A DNA stretch of 64,000 bases from Epilithonimonas hominis. Its GTDB lineage: Bacteria > Bacteroidota > Bacteroidia > Flavobacteriales > Weeksellaceae. How positions within the stretch are numbered: the stretch's first letter is position 1; each line of letters opens with the position of its first letter. Positions 25,939 to 35,007 of the stretch are shown one piece after another. Under the pieces are notes generated by a model. The model had not been told where the DNA came from, searched no databases, and saw nothing but the letters and a program-made list of their open reading frames with translations. The translations under genes were made by a program, and so were the position numbers. The DNA lies in the NCBI RefSeq assembly GCF_003730015.1, contig NZ_RJTU01000061.1:124001-188000 (forward strand), given 5' to 3'.

Positions 25939-27441
25939 TTATTCCTCAATCAGATTATTTTCCGAATTATCCACCAAGCTCTGCGGGATTTCTTTTTTAT
26001 TTTTGATGCCCAGCTTTTTCAGCTTTTCGGTTTGCCTTACGAGGTTATCATTTCCTGTGTAGAGCTGTTTGTACGCATCAGTAAAAGAGGTCTTTGCCTG
26101 ATCTATGTTTCTTCCAACTTTATCTAGGTTTTCCACAAAACCAACAAATTTATCGTACAATTTTGCACCTTGAGTAGCAATTTCCATAGAATTTCTGTTC
26201 TGATACTCGCGTTTCCACAGATCTGCAATTAATTTTAGTGACGTGATGAGGTTGCTTGGGTTTAGTAATAGGATTCGTCTTTCATAGGCAAAATTCCAAA
26301 GATTCTGGTCGATTTGCATGGCAGCGATATAAGCTGGTTCGCTAGGAATAAACATCATCACAAAATCAAGAGATTTTCCATAATCATCATAAGCCTTTTG
26401 AGATAATTGCTGGATGTGATTTTTTATTGAATTAAGATGTTGTGTTTGCTTGATTTTGATGATTTCTGCATCGGTCTCATCCACTAGCTCTGTAAAAGCA
26501 GATAAAGAAACTTTGGAATCGATGATGACATTTCTTTCATCAGGATATTTTACAACGGCATCGGGACGCATTTTCTTACCAGAAAACTCAGAAAACAAAG
26601 CTTTATTATCCTCATCCCGAAGTTCGTGCTCCAGGAAATATTCTCTGCCTTTTACCAATCCAGATTTTTCCAGGATGCTTTCCAAGATCATTTCTCCCCA
26701 GTTTCCTTGTGTTTTAGATTCGCCTTTCAACGCTCGGGTTAATTTTTTAGCATCTTCAGAAATCTGCTGATTGAGTTCTGCCAATTCCTTCACTTTTTCA
26801 GCGAGTGAGAATCTTTCTTTATTTTCCTTTTCGTATGCCTCATTCACGCGATTTTTAAGCTCAGTAATTCTTTCCTGAAATGGTTCAAGAATAGTTTTCA
26901 GATTGTTCTGGTTGAGCGTTGTAAACTTTTCCGTTTTTTCTTCCAGTATTTTATTGGCTAGATTTTCAAATTGTTCTTTCGCCTGTTCCTGTATTTTCGT
27001 GATTTCTTCTTTCTGAGAATCCAGAAGTTTCTGCAAGGTTTCGTTTTGGGCGGATAACTGAGACTTTATGGCAATCAGGTTTTGCTTTTCGTCCATCAGC
27101 TTCCTGATTTCAGCATTTTGAGTGTTATGAACTTCCTGCTGCTCTGTAATTTTTTGACTGTACGAATTATTTTCGGCAGAGATTGTCGCGATACTGTTTT
27201 TAAGTTCGTTTATGTTCTCAGACTGCTGGAAATTTAATTGCTTTTCATTTTGCAAGAAAAGGTTTAGTTCATCAATTTTTAAATGAGAATTCTGAAGATC
27301 GGAATTGATTTTTATAAATTGATTATTAAGCTCATCATAAAGATTTCTTGAGACTGAAGAAGATTTCAGGACAAAATAAAGAATGACGGCGCCTAAAATA
27401 CCGCCTACAAAAAAACCGATGATTAGATAAGAGATTTCCAT
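25939..27441 (-). CDS. rmuC: DNA recombination protein RmuC
   Basis: 500 residues. An N-terminal membrane anchor (IIGFFVGGILGAVILYFVL, residues 7-25) is followed by a long coiled coil (about 30-215) and the RmuC nuclease-like domain, marked by ALKGESKTQGNWGEMILE, GKKMRPDAVVKYPDERNVII, DSKVSL and FVMMFIPSEPAY. The domain is related to restriction-type endonuclease folds, and the protein limits inversion between repeats. Normal length. It sits upstream of uvrC with a 139-base gap. Confidence 0.93.
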   Translation of the reverse strand: MEISYLIIGFFVGGILGAVILYFVLKSSSVSRNLYDELNNQFIKINSDLQNSHLKIDELNLFLQNEKQLNFQQSENINELKNSIATISAENNSYSQKITEQQEVHNTQNAEIRKLMDEKQNLIAIKSQLSAQNETLQKLLDSQKEEITKIQEQAKEQFENLANKILEEKTEKFTTLNQNNLKTILEPFQERITELKNRVNEAYEKENKERFSLAEKVKELAELNQQISEDAKKLTRALKGESKTQGNWGEMILESILEKSGLVKGREYFLEHELRDEDNKALFSEFSGKKMRPDAVVKYPDERNVIIDSKVSLSAFTELVDETDAEIIKIKQTQHLNSIKNHIQQLSQKAYDDYGKSLDFVMMFIPSEPAYIAAMQIDQNLWNFAYERRILLLNPSNLITSLKLIADLWKREYQNRNSMEIATQGAKLYDKFVGFVENLDKVGRNIDQAKTSFTDAYKQLYTGNDNLVRQTEKLKKLGIKNKKEIPQSLVDNSENNLIEE

Positions 27442-27508
27442 TCTTCAAAAATACAATTTTGTAAGAATAAAAAGTAATGGAATACGTAAGATTAGTTAAA
27501 AAAGTCTG

Positions 27509-28510
27509 TTATATCTTTCTGTTTTTCGCCAGCATAGGAATAGAGATCAGACCCATAACGAGCATAATAATGATCTGCAAAGGTAGTGTGATGAAAGAGT
27601 AGGCGAGGCCCAATTCTCCGCCTTCTATAGCGTCTTTTCCCATCGAGATAAATAACGCAGTAAATCCGAATTTCATAGCCAAGTTAAAAGCGCCGATTCC
27701 GCCACTTGCAGGAATAATCATTCCCAAAGTTCCAACTACAAGTATAAAACAGCCATCCGCCAAAGTGAAGTCCGAAGTCTCTGGTAATGAAAAACAAACG
27801 AGATACGATGCGAAAAAGTAGCAAATCCAGATGCCGGCTGTCAACACGATGAATTTTACTTTTTGACGGAGTTTGAATACCGAAGTCAGCCCCGCAATTA
27901 TTCCGTCTATAAAGTCAATGATTTTTGAGAGTAAAGCAAACTTTCTGAAACGTTCCTTGAATTTAATAAAAACAACGAATGAGGATATAATTCCAACAAT
28001 AATTCCAATGATAAAAAATGGATTAAACTTAACACCGGATTTTTCATAAAAACTATATATGGCTTCGAATTTAAAAATGAGGGTGAGTCCTAGAAATATA
28101 AGCATACAAACCAAGTCAATCACTCTTTCCAAAATAATGGTTCCGAATGATTTGTCAACAGGAACTTTCTCTACACCATATAGAGCTGTGGAGCGCGCCA
28201 GTTCTCCGCTTCTTGGGATGGTGAGGTTCATCAGATATCCGAATGAGATTGACCAAAGTGAGTTACTGGTGCTGATTGTATGCCCCATTGGTTCTAACAA
28301 GAGATTCCAACGGACTGCCCGGAAAATATAAGCCGATATTCCGAAAACAGCAGCAAACCCAACCCAGATATAGTTGGCTTTTTTAAGAGATTGTTCTATC
28401 TTATCTAGGTCTAATCCTCTAAGTGCTAGCCAAAGAAAAATGCCTGCGATGGCTATAGAAACTAAAATGGTAATCGCATTTTTCAATGCGGAGGTTTTTC
28501 TCTTTTCCAA
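27509..28510 (-). CDS. Lysylphosphatidylglycerol synthase-like transmembrane protein (UPF0104)
   Basis: 333-residue polytopic membrane protein with about eight helices, beginning at ITILVSIAIAGIFLWLALRG. Family marks are RAVRWNLLLEPMG, LTIPRSGELARSTALYGVE and the Gly-rich PASGGIGAFNLAM near the C-terminus. It matches the flippase part of MprF/AglD-like proteins but has no catalytic synthase domain, so it may move a lipid or lipid-linked sugar. It starts 12 bases after panD and is probably co-transcribed, a pairing that is common in Flavobacteriia. Confidence 0.85.
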   Translation of the reverse strand: MEKRKTSALKNAITILVSIAIAGIFLWLALRGLDLDKIEQSLKKANYIWVGFAAVFGISAYIFRAVRWNLLLEPMGHTISTSNSLWSISFGYLMNLTIPRSGELARSTALYGVEKVPVDKSFGTIILERVIDLVCMLIFLGLTLIFKFEAIYSFYEKSGVKFNPFFIIGIIVGIISSFVVFIKFKERFRKFALLSKIIDFIDGIIAGLTSVFKLRQKVKFIVLTAGIWICYFFASYLVCFSLPETSDFTLADGCFILVVGTLGMIIPASGGIGAFNLAMKFGFTALFISMGKDAIEGGELGLAYSFITLPLQIIIMLVMGLISIPMLAKNRKI

Positions 28511-28522
28511 GATAACAACTGA

Positions 28523-28873
28523 TTAAGTTAAAAGGTTGGTGTTCTCATCCGGAAAAACGATTTTTGGCTGAAAGGTTTTTGCTTCCTCGGGCGTCATCTG
28601 TGCGTACGCAATAATAATAATGACGTCACCTTTGTGAACTTTTCTTGCAGCAGGACCATTTAGACAAATATCACCGGATTTTCTTTTTCCTTTAATGATG
28701 TACGTGTCAAAACGTTCACCATTATTGACATTCACGATGTAAACCCGTTCTCCCACGATAAGACCAGCCGCATCTATCAAATCTTCATCAATAGTAATAC
28801 TGCCGATATAATTAAGATCTGATTCCGTAACACGAACCCTGTGGATTTTTGATTTAAAAACTTCAATTAACAT
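28523..28873 (-). CDS. panD: Aspartate 1-decarboxylase proenzyme
   Basis: 116 residues. It makes beta-alanine from aspartate for pantothenate and CoA synthesis. The proenzyme cleaves itself between Gly24 and Ser25 (NYIGSITID), giving the pyruvoyl group. Also visible are [17 protein letters not shown] at the start, [19 protein letters not shown] and [25 protein letters not shown] box sits only six bases before the ATG, hinting at a leaderless transcript. Confidence 0.97.
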   Translation of the reverse strand: MLIEVFKSKIHRVRVTESDLNYIGSITIDEDLIDAAGLIVGERVYIVNVNNGERFDTYIIKGKRKSGDICLNGPAARKVHKGDVIIIIAYAQMTPEEAKTFQPKIVFPDENTNLLT

Positions 28874-29203
28874 AGCCGCAAATTTACAGCAAAAATATGG
28901 AGGTGTAAAGAATTTGTGTAAAAGAAAAATATTATGAAGTGCATTAAAATATTAGTTCGTAATTATGAATTTATGAATATTGATTTTTTTTTAACCTAAT
29001 ATTATCCAAATGTTGATTAATAGTGATAAATCTTTAAAAATCAAGTGCAATAAATCCACTATTTTCGTTAATACTTGTTTTGCAAAATATTCATCATATT
29101 AAATTGATTCGTATATTCTCTAGTGTTTTTATCAAAAATATTTGCACGATATTAAAATTGTCTTATATTTGCTATAACAACATAACTTTAATCAATAAAT
29201 ATT
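28874..29203. other. 330-base AT-rich gap between panD and HU
   Basis: Very AT-rich and non-coding. It holds the divergent starts of panD and the second HU gene. Apart from the HU promoter at 29142-29171 and the panD -7 box at 28879-28886 nothing distinct was seen. Confidence 0.6.
29142..29171 (+). promoter_or_regulatory. Promoter of the second HU gene
   Basis: TTG at 29142-29144 and TATATTTG at 29164-29171 with 19 bases between, a textbook Bacteroidota promoter, 32 bases before the start codon. Confidence 0.78.
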
Positions 29204-29494
29204 ATGAACAAGTCTGAATTAATCGACGCTATTGCTAAGGATGCAGAAATCACAAAAGCTGCTGCAAAAAAAGCTTTGGAATCATTCGTTTCTAACGTAA
29301 CGGAAACTCTAAAGAAAAAAGATGGTAAAATTTCCCTAGTAGGATTTGGTACTTTTTCGGTATCTGAAAGAGCTGCAAGACAAGGTATCAACCCTGCTAC
29401 TAAAAAGCCAATTAAAATTGCTGCGAAGAAAGTTGCAAAATTTAAAGCTGGTGCTGATCTTGCTACAGCGGTTGCTGGTGATAAGAAGAAATAA
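29204..29494 (+). CDS. hup: HU DNA-binding protein (second copy)
   Basis: 96-residue nucleoid protein. MNKSELIDAIAKDAEITKAA at the start, then VGFGTFSVSERAARQGINPA with the DNA-intercalating Pro of the NPAT arm, then KKPIKIAAKKVAKFKAG. This is the classical HU-beta type, unlike the copy at 17.3 kb. It has its own strong promoter and terminator, as expected for an abundant protein. Confidence 0.96.
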   Translation: MNKSELIDAIAKDAEITKAAAKKALESFVSNVTETLKKKDGKISLVGFGTFSVSERAARQGINPATKKPIKIAAKKVAKFKAGADLATAVAGDKKK

Positions 29495-29513
29495 TATTTA
29501 TAATATTATCAAT

Positions 29514-29545
29514 AAAAAATCCGTCTTTTAAAGGCGGATTTTTTA
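29514..29545 (+). terminator. Terminator of hup
   Basis: Arms AAATCCGTCTTT and AAAGGCGGATTT (one G-T pair) followed by TTTT. Confidence 0.87.
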
Positions 29546-29546
29546 T

Positions 29547-30146
29547 TTATGATTGATTTTCGTCATCTAAAAGATGGCCAAAGTAATCCTTTTTTGTTTT
29601 GAGATAAGAAGCACTGGCGTCATTAGATTTTATCTGTAAAGGAATTCTGGAATTATACGCGATGTTACTATTTTTTATGAACCTGATTTTTTCCGGATTA
29701 TTGGTCATCAGATTCACAGATTTTACGCCAATTTGTTCCAACATATCAATGGCTACAGAAAAATCACGGTCGTCTGCAGGTAAACCTAACTGTAGATTGG
29801 CCTGCACAGTGTCCAATCCTTTTTCCTGTAATGCATATGCCTTTAATTTATTGATAATACCAATATTTCTGCCTTCCTGACGGAGATAGAGTATTATCCC
29901 TCCGTTTTCCTGCATAAATTTCATGGCAGCGTCCAACTGCTCACCACATTCGCATTTTTTTGAATGGAAAACTTCTCCTGTGATACACTCTGAGTGGATT
30001 CTTACATTGGTAGGTTTTTCCAGATCTGTATCTTTTGCAATCAGTGCCATATGCGGCATCCAATTTTTATCGTCTTCGGAGAAAGCCATCATTTTGAATT
30101 CCCCAAACTGAGTTGGTACATTCGATTCTGCCTGTAGTTTTAACAT
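29547..30146 (-). CDS. ribA: GTP cyclohydrolase II
   Basis: 199 residues; first step of riboflavin synthesis from GTP. The zinc site is intact: Cys54, Cys65 and Cys67 in HSECITGEVFHSKKCECGEQ, the same spacing as in E. coli RibA. YLRQEGRNIGIINKLKAYAL is the catalytic Arg/Tyr region and LMTNNPEKI the C-terminal mark. This separate active-looking enzyme matters because the GCH II-like half of the RibBA protein at 58.3 kb lacks the zinc cysteines. Last gene of a six-gene operon. Confidence 0.96.
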   Translation of the reverse strand: MLKLQAESNVPTQFGEFKMMAFSEDDKNWMPHMALIAKDTDLEKPTNVRIHSECITGEVFHSKKCECGEQLDAAMKFMQENGGIILYLRQEGRNIGIINKLKAYALQEKGLDTVQANLQLGLPADDRDFSVAIDMLEQIGVKSVNLMTNNPEKIRFIKNSNIAYNSRIPLQIKSNDASASYLKTKKDYFGHLLDDENQS

Positions 30147-30161
30147 TGCATTCTAAAAAGA

Positions 30162-30611
30162 TTAATTTGAAGACATGGAGTTGCTTTCTATGTTTTTATT
30201 CATCGAAGACTCTAAAAAGCTAACATTGGTTTTGATTTTCACCATATATCTGTTGAGAACTTCATTATCATCCTTTGTGATAAACTTTCTTAATTTTTGA
30301 ATATTTTTATAATACTTTTCGAATGATTGTAAAGATTTAGTTTTTTCAGACTGATGCAAGTTTCTAACTGCAAGAAGGTAATTTGTTAGTGATTTTTTTA
30401 ATCCAGCAACTTCTCTGTTTACAGCATCATTTCGAAATTTTGGGAAAGTTGAAACTAGGTTAGAAATTGTTGAAGCATACACTACAGATTCTGGAGAGAG
30501 ATAGACATAAACGTCAGAATGGAGCTCGTCTGATGCAGATGAACTCGTGGAACACGATTGAGAAATATTAATAATAATTAGTATTGATAAAAGTTTATAA
30601 AAACTTTTCAT
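30162..30611 (-). CDS. Small lipoprotein of unknown function
   Basis: 149 residues with a lipoprotein signal: MKSFYKLLSILIIINISQSC, Cys20 being the lipidation site, followed by a Ser-rich linker. The rest is predicted helical (LKKSLTNYLLAVRNLHQSEK, FEKYYKNIQKLRKFIT). Its start overlaps the DUF4254 stop by four bases, so the two are translationally coupled. It lies between DUF4254 and ribA in the operon. No family recognised. Confidence 0.7.
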   Translation of the reverse strand: MKSFYKLLSILIIINISQSCSTSSSASDELHSDVYVYLSPESVVYASTISNLVSTFPKFRNDAVNREVAGLKKSLTNYLLAVRNLHQSEKTKSLQSFEKYYKNIQKLRKFITKDDNEVLNRYMVKIKTNVSFLESSMNKNIESNSMSSN

Positions 30612-31222
30612 TTTTTCTGTCGTTTTTGATACAGGATTGGGTTTAGTGCCTCATCATTATACATCTTCATCTGCTTATAAAGTTTCATTTTAACCTTACC
30701 GTTTTCGATGTCCGAAAGAAGTTGATCTATTGCTGTAGAGAGATCTTTTTTTTGCTCTTGTAATACCATAAGTTTGTCCGTGCATTTTATCTTATGCTCT
30801 TCGGAAGCGTCCTTTCTAGCGGCTTCTATTGCCATATGATAGATTTTCAATGATAATATCGAAAACCTGTCTATAGACCACGCTGGCGTTTCTGAGTTAA
30901 TTCTTGCGTCGGAATTGGGAGTAATATCCCTGTATTTCTCATAAAACCAGAAATCGATCTGTTCTACCAGATCTGTTCTTTTTTGATTTAGAGCATCAAT
31001 TCTACGTTTGATTTTCAAAGCTTCTGTCGGATCAATATCTTCCTCGCGGATTATATCTTCCAAGTGCCACTGAACTGTGTCAATCCAGTTTTTTGAATAC
31101 AAAATCCATTCCAAACTACCTGTCTGAAATGGATTGTTTTCGTGCGAATTAACATCATCTTTAATATGGTAATCTTCAACCGAGAGATTGAAGATTTTCC
31201 ATGCATTTTCGGTAAAACTCAT
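30608..31222 (-). CDS. DUF4254 domain protein
   Basis: 204 residues, soluble and helical. It matches the DUF4254 family of Bacteroidota (QTGSLEWILYSKNWIDTVQW, WHLEDIIR, KRRIDALNQKRTDLVEQID, PAWSIDRFSILSLKIYHM). Function is unknown; members are often encoded near envelope or sugar-transfer genes. It follows tatA by 14 bases and overlaps the lipoprotein gene by four. Confidence 0.85.
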   Translation of the reverse strand: MSFTENAWKIFNLSVEDYHIKDDVNSHENNPFQTGSLEWILYSKNWIDTVQWHLEDIIREEDIDPTEALKIKRRIDALNQKRTDLVEQIDFWFYEKYRDITPNSDARINSETPAWSIDRFSILSLKIYHMAIEAARKDASEEHKIKCTDKLMVLQEQKKDLSTAIDQLLSDIENGKVKMKLYKQMKMYNDEALNPILYQKRQKK

Positions 31223-31236
31223 TTAAGATCTGTTTT

Positions 31237-31443
31237 CTAAGACGGATTGTTCGGTGTAGTGTTAGAAGAATCATTGTTCTTTTTATCATCCTCCTTCACG
31301 GCATCTTTAAATTCTTTGATACCAGATCCTAATCCTTTCATTAATTCAGGAATTTTCTTTCCTCCAAATAATAAAAGTAATATCAAAGCAACGATTAGAA
31401 TGTGTTGCCAAGATAAGCTAAGTATAATTGCAGATATTATCAT
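31237..31443 (-). CDS. tatA: Twin-arginine translocase subunit TatA/E
   Basis: 68 residues. One membrane helix ([15 protein letters not shown]), the conserved [14 protein letters not shown] hinge, an amphipathic helix ([11 protein letters not shown]) and a polar tail, the layout of TatA/E, which forms the pore for folded proteins in the inner membrane. TatC is not nearby. It lies in the operon between the EnvC-like gene and DUF4254. Confidence 0.92.
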   Translation of the reverse strand: MIISAIILSLSWQHILIVALILLLLFGGKKIPELMKGLGSGIKEFKDAVKEDDKKNNDSSNTTPNNPS

Positions 31444-31473
31444 CTTGATTTTTTTACAAAGTTAAATTATTTT

Positions 31474-33009
31474 TTAATACGAAACCCAGCCTAATGGATC
31501 AACTGGAGTTTGTCCATTCCAAATTTGGAAGTCTAATGTTATTGAGCCATCAAAATCACTGCCAATTTCTCCAATAAGCGTTCCGGCAGATACCTGCTGA
31601 TTTGCTTTTACATAAGTGCTGCTAAGATTGGAATAAATAGTAAAATAATTTCCGTGCTTAACAAAAACAGTTCTACTTCCATTGATTACTTGTATTGTAG
31701 AAACAATTCCTGGGAAAATACATCTTGCTTTTGTGCCCTCAGCTACGGAAATTTTAATTCCTGTATTTTCTTCAACAATATTTTTAAATACTGGGTGTGG
31801 CTGTCTTCCAAATCTGTGTGTTACGGTTCCCTTGTCTACCGGGAAACTCATATGACCTCTGTTATCCGCAAAATTACTACCAACAGTAGAACCTACACCA
31901 TAGCTTTTCATCACTTTCTTTTCCGCTTCATCTTTTGCATCCTCATTCTTCTTGTTTACTGCAGCTTCATTAGCTTTAGCTGCTGCAAGCTTATCATTGG
32001 CAGCTTTTGCTCTATCTGCAGCTTCCTTAGTCGCTCTTTCTGCTGCAGCTTTTCTTTCTTCTGCTTTATTAGATTCAGCCAGTTTTCTTTCTTCTTCTAT
32101 TCTTTTTGCAGCTAGATCTGCGGCTTTTTTAGCTTCGGCTTCGGCTTTTTTTCTTTCCGCTTCTGCAGCGGCCAGTCTGGCTCTGTTTTCGGCTTCGATT
32201 CTTTCCTTTTCTTTTTTAGCTGCAATCTCTGCTAGACGTTTTCTTTCAGCTTCGGCTTTCTTCTCAGCTTCTTCCTTTGCTTTTGCGATTCTTATCTCGT
32301 CAGCAATAATGTTGGCAATCTGTCTCTGTAGATCTTTCTGCTGCGCTTGTTTTACCCTTAGTTCTGCCGTGAGCTTCGCTTCATTCTTTTTAAATTCGTT
32401 CAGTAGATCTTGCTTTTGCTTTCTTTCTATTTCAATTGTTGCTAACTCCTTTTTCTGTGAAAGTAGAAGGTTGTCCTTTTCTGTTACAGACTTCTTTTTA
32501 AGAGCGATATTTTTCTTTATCTCATTGGCTTTATTGGATATCTCAGCTGCTTTTTTATCTTGGTATTCCGAATATCGTTTGAGGTATTCTATTCTTTTAA
32601 GCGCTTCTCCCAGATTTCTGGAAGAAAGAATAAAGGTTACTTTGTTCTGTACACCTTTGGTTTTATAGGCTTTGACAAGTATTTCTGCGTAATTTTTTCT
32701 TAATACACTTAACTCTCTATTGTTTTTATTGATCTCCAGCTGTCTTTTATAGATATCATCTTCAATATATCTTTTTTCCTTTTGGGTGTTGTTGTAAACT
32801 TTCTCACGAAGCGTCAGCTTTTGATTGACAGTGTTGAGATAAGCTACAGAAAGTTTAGACTCTTGTTTTGTTTGGTTTAATGTGTTATTTAGAGAAGAAA
32901 TCTGCTTCTTTAGATCAGCATTCTGTTTTTGGAGTTGTTCTTTATCTTTCTGAGCAAAAGCGGTAGTGAAAACTAAAATACCTATGAAAAAACTTAACTT
33001 CTTAATCAT
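31474..33009 (-). CDS. envC: EnvC-like murein hydrolase activator with degenerate M23 domain
   Basis: 511 residues. Signal peptide 1-19, then a long coiled coil (about 20-360) very rich in Lys, Glu and Ala, then a LytM/M23 domain (about 385-511: HRFGRQPHPVFKN to FQIWNGQTPVDPLGWV). In active M23 peptidases zinc is bound by H-x-D and HxH; here these regions read ENTGIKISV and ITLDFQIW, so the metal ligands are missing. That is the EnvC pattern: an activator of amidases in daughter-cell separation instead of a peptidase. Its start overlaps the DUF4292 stop by four bases. Confidence 0.88.
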   Translation of the reverse strand: MIKKLSFFIGILVFTTAFAQKDKEQLQKQNADLKKQISSLNNTLNQTKQESKLSVAYLNTVNQKLTLREKVYNNTQKEKRYIEDDIYKRQLEINKNNRELSVLRKNYAEILVKAYKTKGVQNKVTFILSSRNLGEALKRIEYLKRYSEYQDKKAAEISNKANEIKKNIALKKKSVTEKDNLLLSQKKELATIEIERKQKQDLLNEFKKNEAKLTAELRVKQAQQKDLQRQIANIIADEIRIAKAKEEAEKKAEAERKRLAEIAAKKEKERIEAENRARLAAAEAERKKAEAEAKKAADLAAKRIEEERKLAESNKAEERKAAAERATKEAADRAKAANDKLAAAKANEAAVNKKNEDAKDEAEKKVMKSYGVGSTVGSNFADNRGHMSFPVDKGTVTHRFGRQPHPVFKNIVEENTGIKISVAEGTKARCIFPGIVSTIQVINGSRTVFVKHGNYFTIYSNLSSTYVKANQQVSAGTLIGEIGSDFDGSITLDFQIWNGQTPVDPLGWVSY

Positions 33010-33806
33010 TTAATTTCTGTCTTTTTGTAATTGGCAGGAACGGAATAAGGAGTTTCCATTCGGGAGAAGTCAAATTTCGTATTTTCTATTAATATTTCGT
33101 CCGTTTTCTTTCCTTTTATAATTATTTTAACATTTTTAGGAAAACTCTCATTATTAAGGATTTCTCTGTTGGAATAAGTGAGTTCCAGCTGGTCATTATT
33201 CTGAGGATTTAAAAGTAAAACATGACTGAGATTTAGATCATTGTCATAATCCAGAGAGATATTGTATGCTGTAGTTTTGCCATTCTCTGTGATTTTTTGA
33301 GTTTCTTTTGAGGAAAGATTAAAACCCTGCGAATTCTTTGTAAGTTTATAACTATTTTCCGATATAGGAAGGAATGTTTTGCCTAAAAGCAAATTTTGTA
33401 ATGCGCTGTAATCTATAAAATTGACATTCAACAGTTTATTTAGGTAGCTAAAGTCAGAATCGATGTAAGTTTTATCTAGTTTATAATATCCCTTCACGCC
33501 GTCTGGTGTAGCAATTCCTCTTGCAGCCTGCAAGATTACCGCAGTAAGATTCATCCAAACTTTTTGCCCGTTTTCAATATAAATCACCGCATCAAGCGTT
33601 GGAATAAATGAGCCTGTTTTAGCATCGATTTTACTGCTAATTTTCACGGCGTCAAAATTAGATTTTTTGACTACTGCGGAAAAGAACTGAGCATTGTTCT
33701 CAATAGGTTTGGTGGTGCTTACAGGTTGCTGTTCGGTTGTTTTTTTCTGAACACTGCAAGATGTTATCAATAATGATGATAGTAATATTATAGCAAATGA
33801 TTTCAT
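33006..33806 (-). CDS. DUF4292 lipoprotein
   Basis: 266 residues. Lipoprotein signal MKSFAIILLSSLLITSC with Cys17. The mature part has the beta-rich pattern of outer-membrane lipoprotein-sorting-like folds (INLS-type strands: AVIYIENGQKVWMNLTAVIL, QLELTYSNREIL, VKIIIKGKKTDEILIE). It fits the DUF4292 family, which in Bacteroidota regularly precedes an EnvC-like gene, as here with a four-base overlap. It may act in envelope or lipoprotein transport; this is inferred from fold and context only. Confidence 0.82.
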   Translation of the reverse strand: MKSFAIILLSSLLITSCSVQKKTTEQQPVSTTKPIENNAQFFSAVVKKSNFDAVKISSKIDAKTGSFIPTLDAVIYIENGQKVWMNLTAVILQAARGIATPDGVKGYYKLDKTYIDSDFSYLNKLLNVNFIDYSALQNLLLGKTFLPISENSYKLTKNSQGFNLSSKETQKITENGKTTAYNISLDYDNDLNLSHVLLLNPQNNDQLELTYSNREILNNESFPKNVKIIIKGKKTDEILIENTKFDFSRMETPYSVPANYKKTEIK

Positions 33807-33883
33807 GAAACTTTTTTGGATTGCCTAACAATATTAACGCCAAAATCAGACTTATATTTTTAGGAGTAATTATCTAATAAAAA

Positions 33884-33918
33884 AACTTTGTCATAGCCTA
33901 AGCTTTGACAAAGTTAAT
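33884..33918 (-). terminator. Terminator of the nucleotidyltransferase gene
   Basis: Arms AACTTTGTCA and TGACAAAGTT with an extra inner AGC/GCT pair; on the minus strand the stem is followed by seven Ts. It separates the sugar genes from the DUF4292 operon. Confidence 0.87.
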
Positions 33919-33933
33919 TATATAAACTTATTG

Positions 33934-34953
33934 TTAATCCTTTGAGAGAAAATCCAAAACGGAATAATCTCCTAAAGAAATTTCTCTTGACACGCCAAAA
34001 TATTGGGCAGAGTTTCCAATCATAGAATTACTCAGATTTCCGTGGTCTATTATAGTACTTCCTTGGATCAAAGAGTGTTCTATGTTAGAATTATGAATTT
34101 TAGTATTGTTTCCTAGAGATACATAAGGGCCGATTTTAGAATTCGTAATTTTCACATTTTCCCCAATGTAGCAAGGTGGGATGATAAGGCTATTTTCAAT
34201 GACTGCAGATTCCGGATAATTGGACATCAATTCTTTTTCATATTCCAGAATTTTGCTGTTCGTTTCAATGGTCACATTTTTGTTGCCACAGTCCATCCAG
34301 TCATCCACTTTTCCGAGAGAGAATTTAGCGCCTTTTGCTCTAAGATTTTCCAAAGCTGTGGTCAATTGATATTCTCCACCTTGCATTATGTCGTTATCCA
34401 TAATGTAGTCAATTTCTTTCATCAATTTTTCAGCAGAGTTGAAATAATAAATTCCAATAATCGCCAAATCAGAAACGTATTCTTTTGGTTTTTCTACAAA
34501 ATCTGTGATGAAACCATAATCATCAAGTTTTACAACGCCAAAAGCCGAAGGATCTTCCACTTTTTTAACCCAAATTACACCATCAGCATTGGTATCCAAA
34601 TGGAAATCTGCACGGAACAAAGTATCTGCAAATGCGATGATTACAGGTCCCGTCATACTTGCTCTAGCACAATTGATAGCGTGAGCCGTTCCTAGTGGTT
34701 CATTTTGGTTGTAAATACTTCCTTTTGCTCCAAGATTTTCGGCTACTTTTATGAGCGATGCTTCTACTTCCGGTCCAAAATCTCCAATGATAAAGGCAAT
34801 CTCCTCTATAGGTTGATTGGCAACTTTTGCAATATCTTCTACCAATCTTTGTACGATTGGTTTTCCCGCAATTGGGATTAGTGGTTTTGGAACTGTTAAA
34901 GTATGTGGTCTGAGCCTGGATCCGCGTCCAGCCATTGGAACAATTATTTTCAT
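33934..34953 (-). CDS. Sugar-phosphate nucleotidyltransferase
   Basis: 339 residues. N-terminal nucleotidyltransferase domain with MAGRGSRLRPHTLTVPKPLI (G-x-G-x-R and P-K-P-L), substrate Asp in IAFADTLF and VEKP near 155. The C-terminal part (from about 250) is a left-handed beta-helix with hexapeptide-like repeats (YIGENVKITNSKIGPYVSLG). It resembles RmlA-type glucose-1-phosphate thymidylyl- or uridylyltransferases; the exact nucleotide and sugar are not clear. It lies 54 bases after a flippase gene, suggesting envelope polysaccharide work. Confidence 0.88.
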   Translation of the reverse strand: MKIIVPMAGRGSRLRPHTLTVPKPLIPIAGKPIVQRLVEDIAKVANQPIEEIAFIIGDFGPEVEASLIKVAENLGAKGSIYNQNEPLGTAHAINCARASMTGPVIIAFADTLFRADFHLDTNADGVIWVKKVEDPSAFGVVKLDDYGFITDFVEKPKEYVSDLAIIGIYYFNSAEKLMKEIDYIMDNDIMQGGEYQLTTALENLRAKGAKFSLGKVDDWMDCGNKNVTIETNSKILEYEKELMSNYPESAVIENSLIIPPCYIGENVKITNSKIGPYVSLGNNTKIHNSNIEHSLIQGSTIIDHGNLSNSMIGNSAQYFGVSREISLGDYSVLDFLSKD

Positions 34954-35007
34954 AATTTTATTTTTAATTATATGGCTTTTAGTTAGTTAACTGTTTAAGG
35001 CGTTTTG

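Noticed and set aside
31952-32668. 238-codon Ser/Ala-rich frame on the plus strand
   Set aside because: Antisense image of the Lys/Glu/Ala coiled coil of the EnvC-like gene; repetitive composition, no start context.
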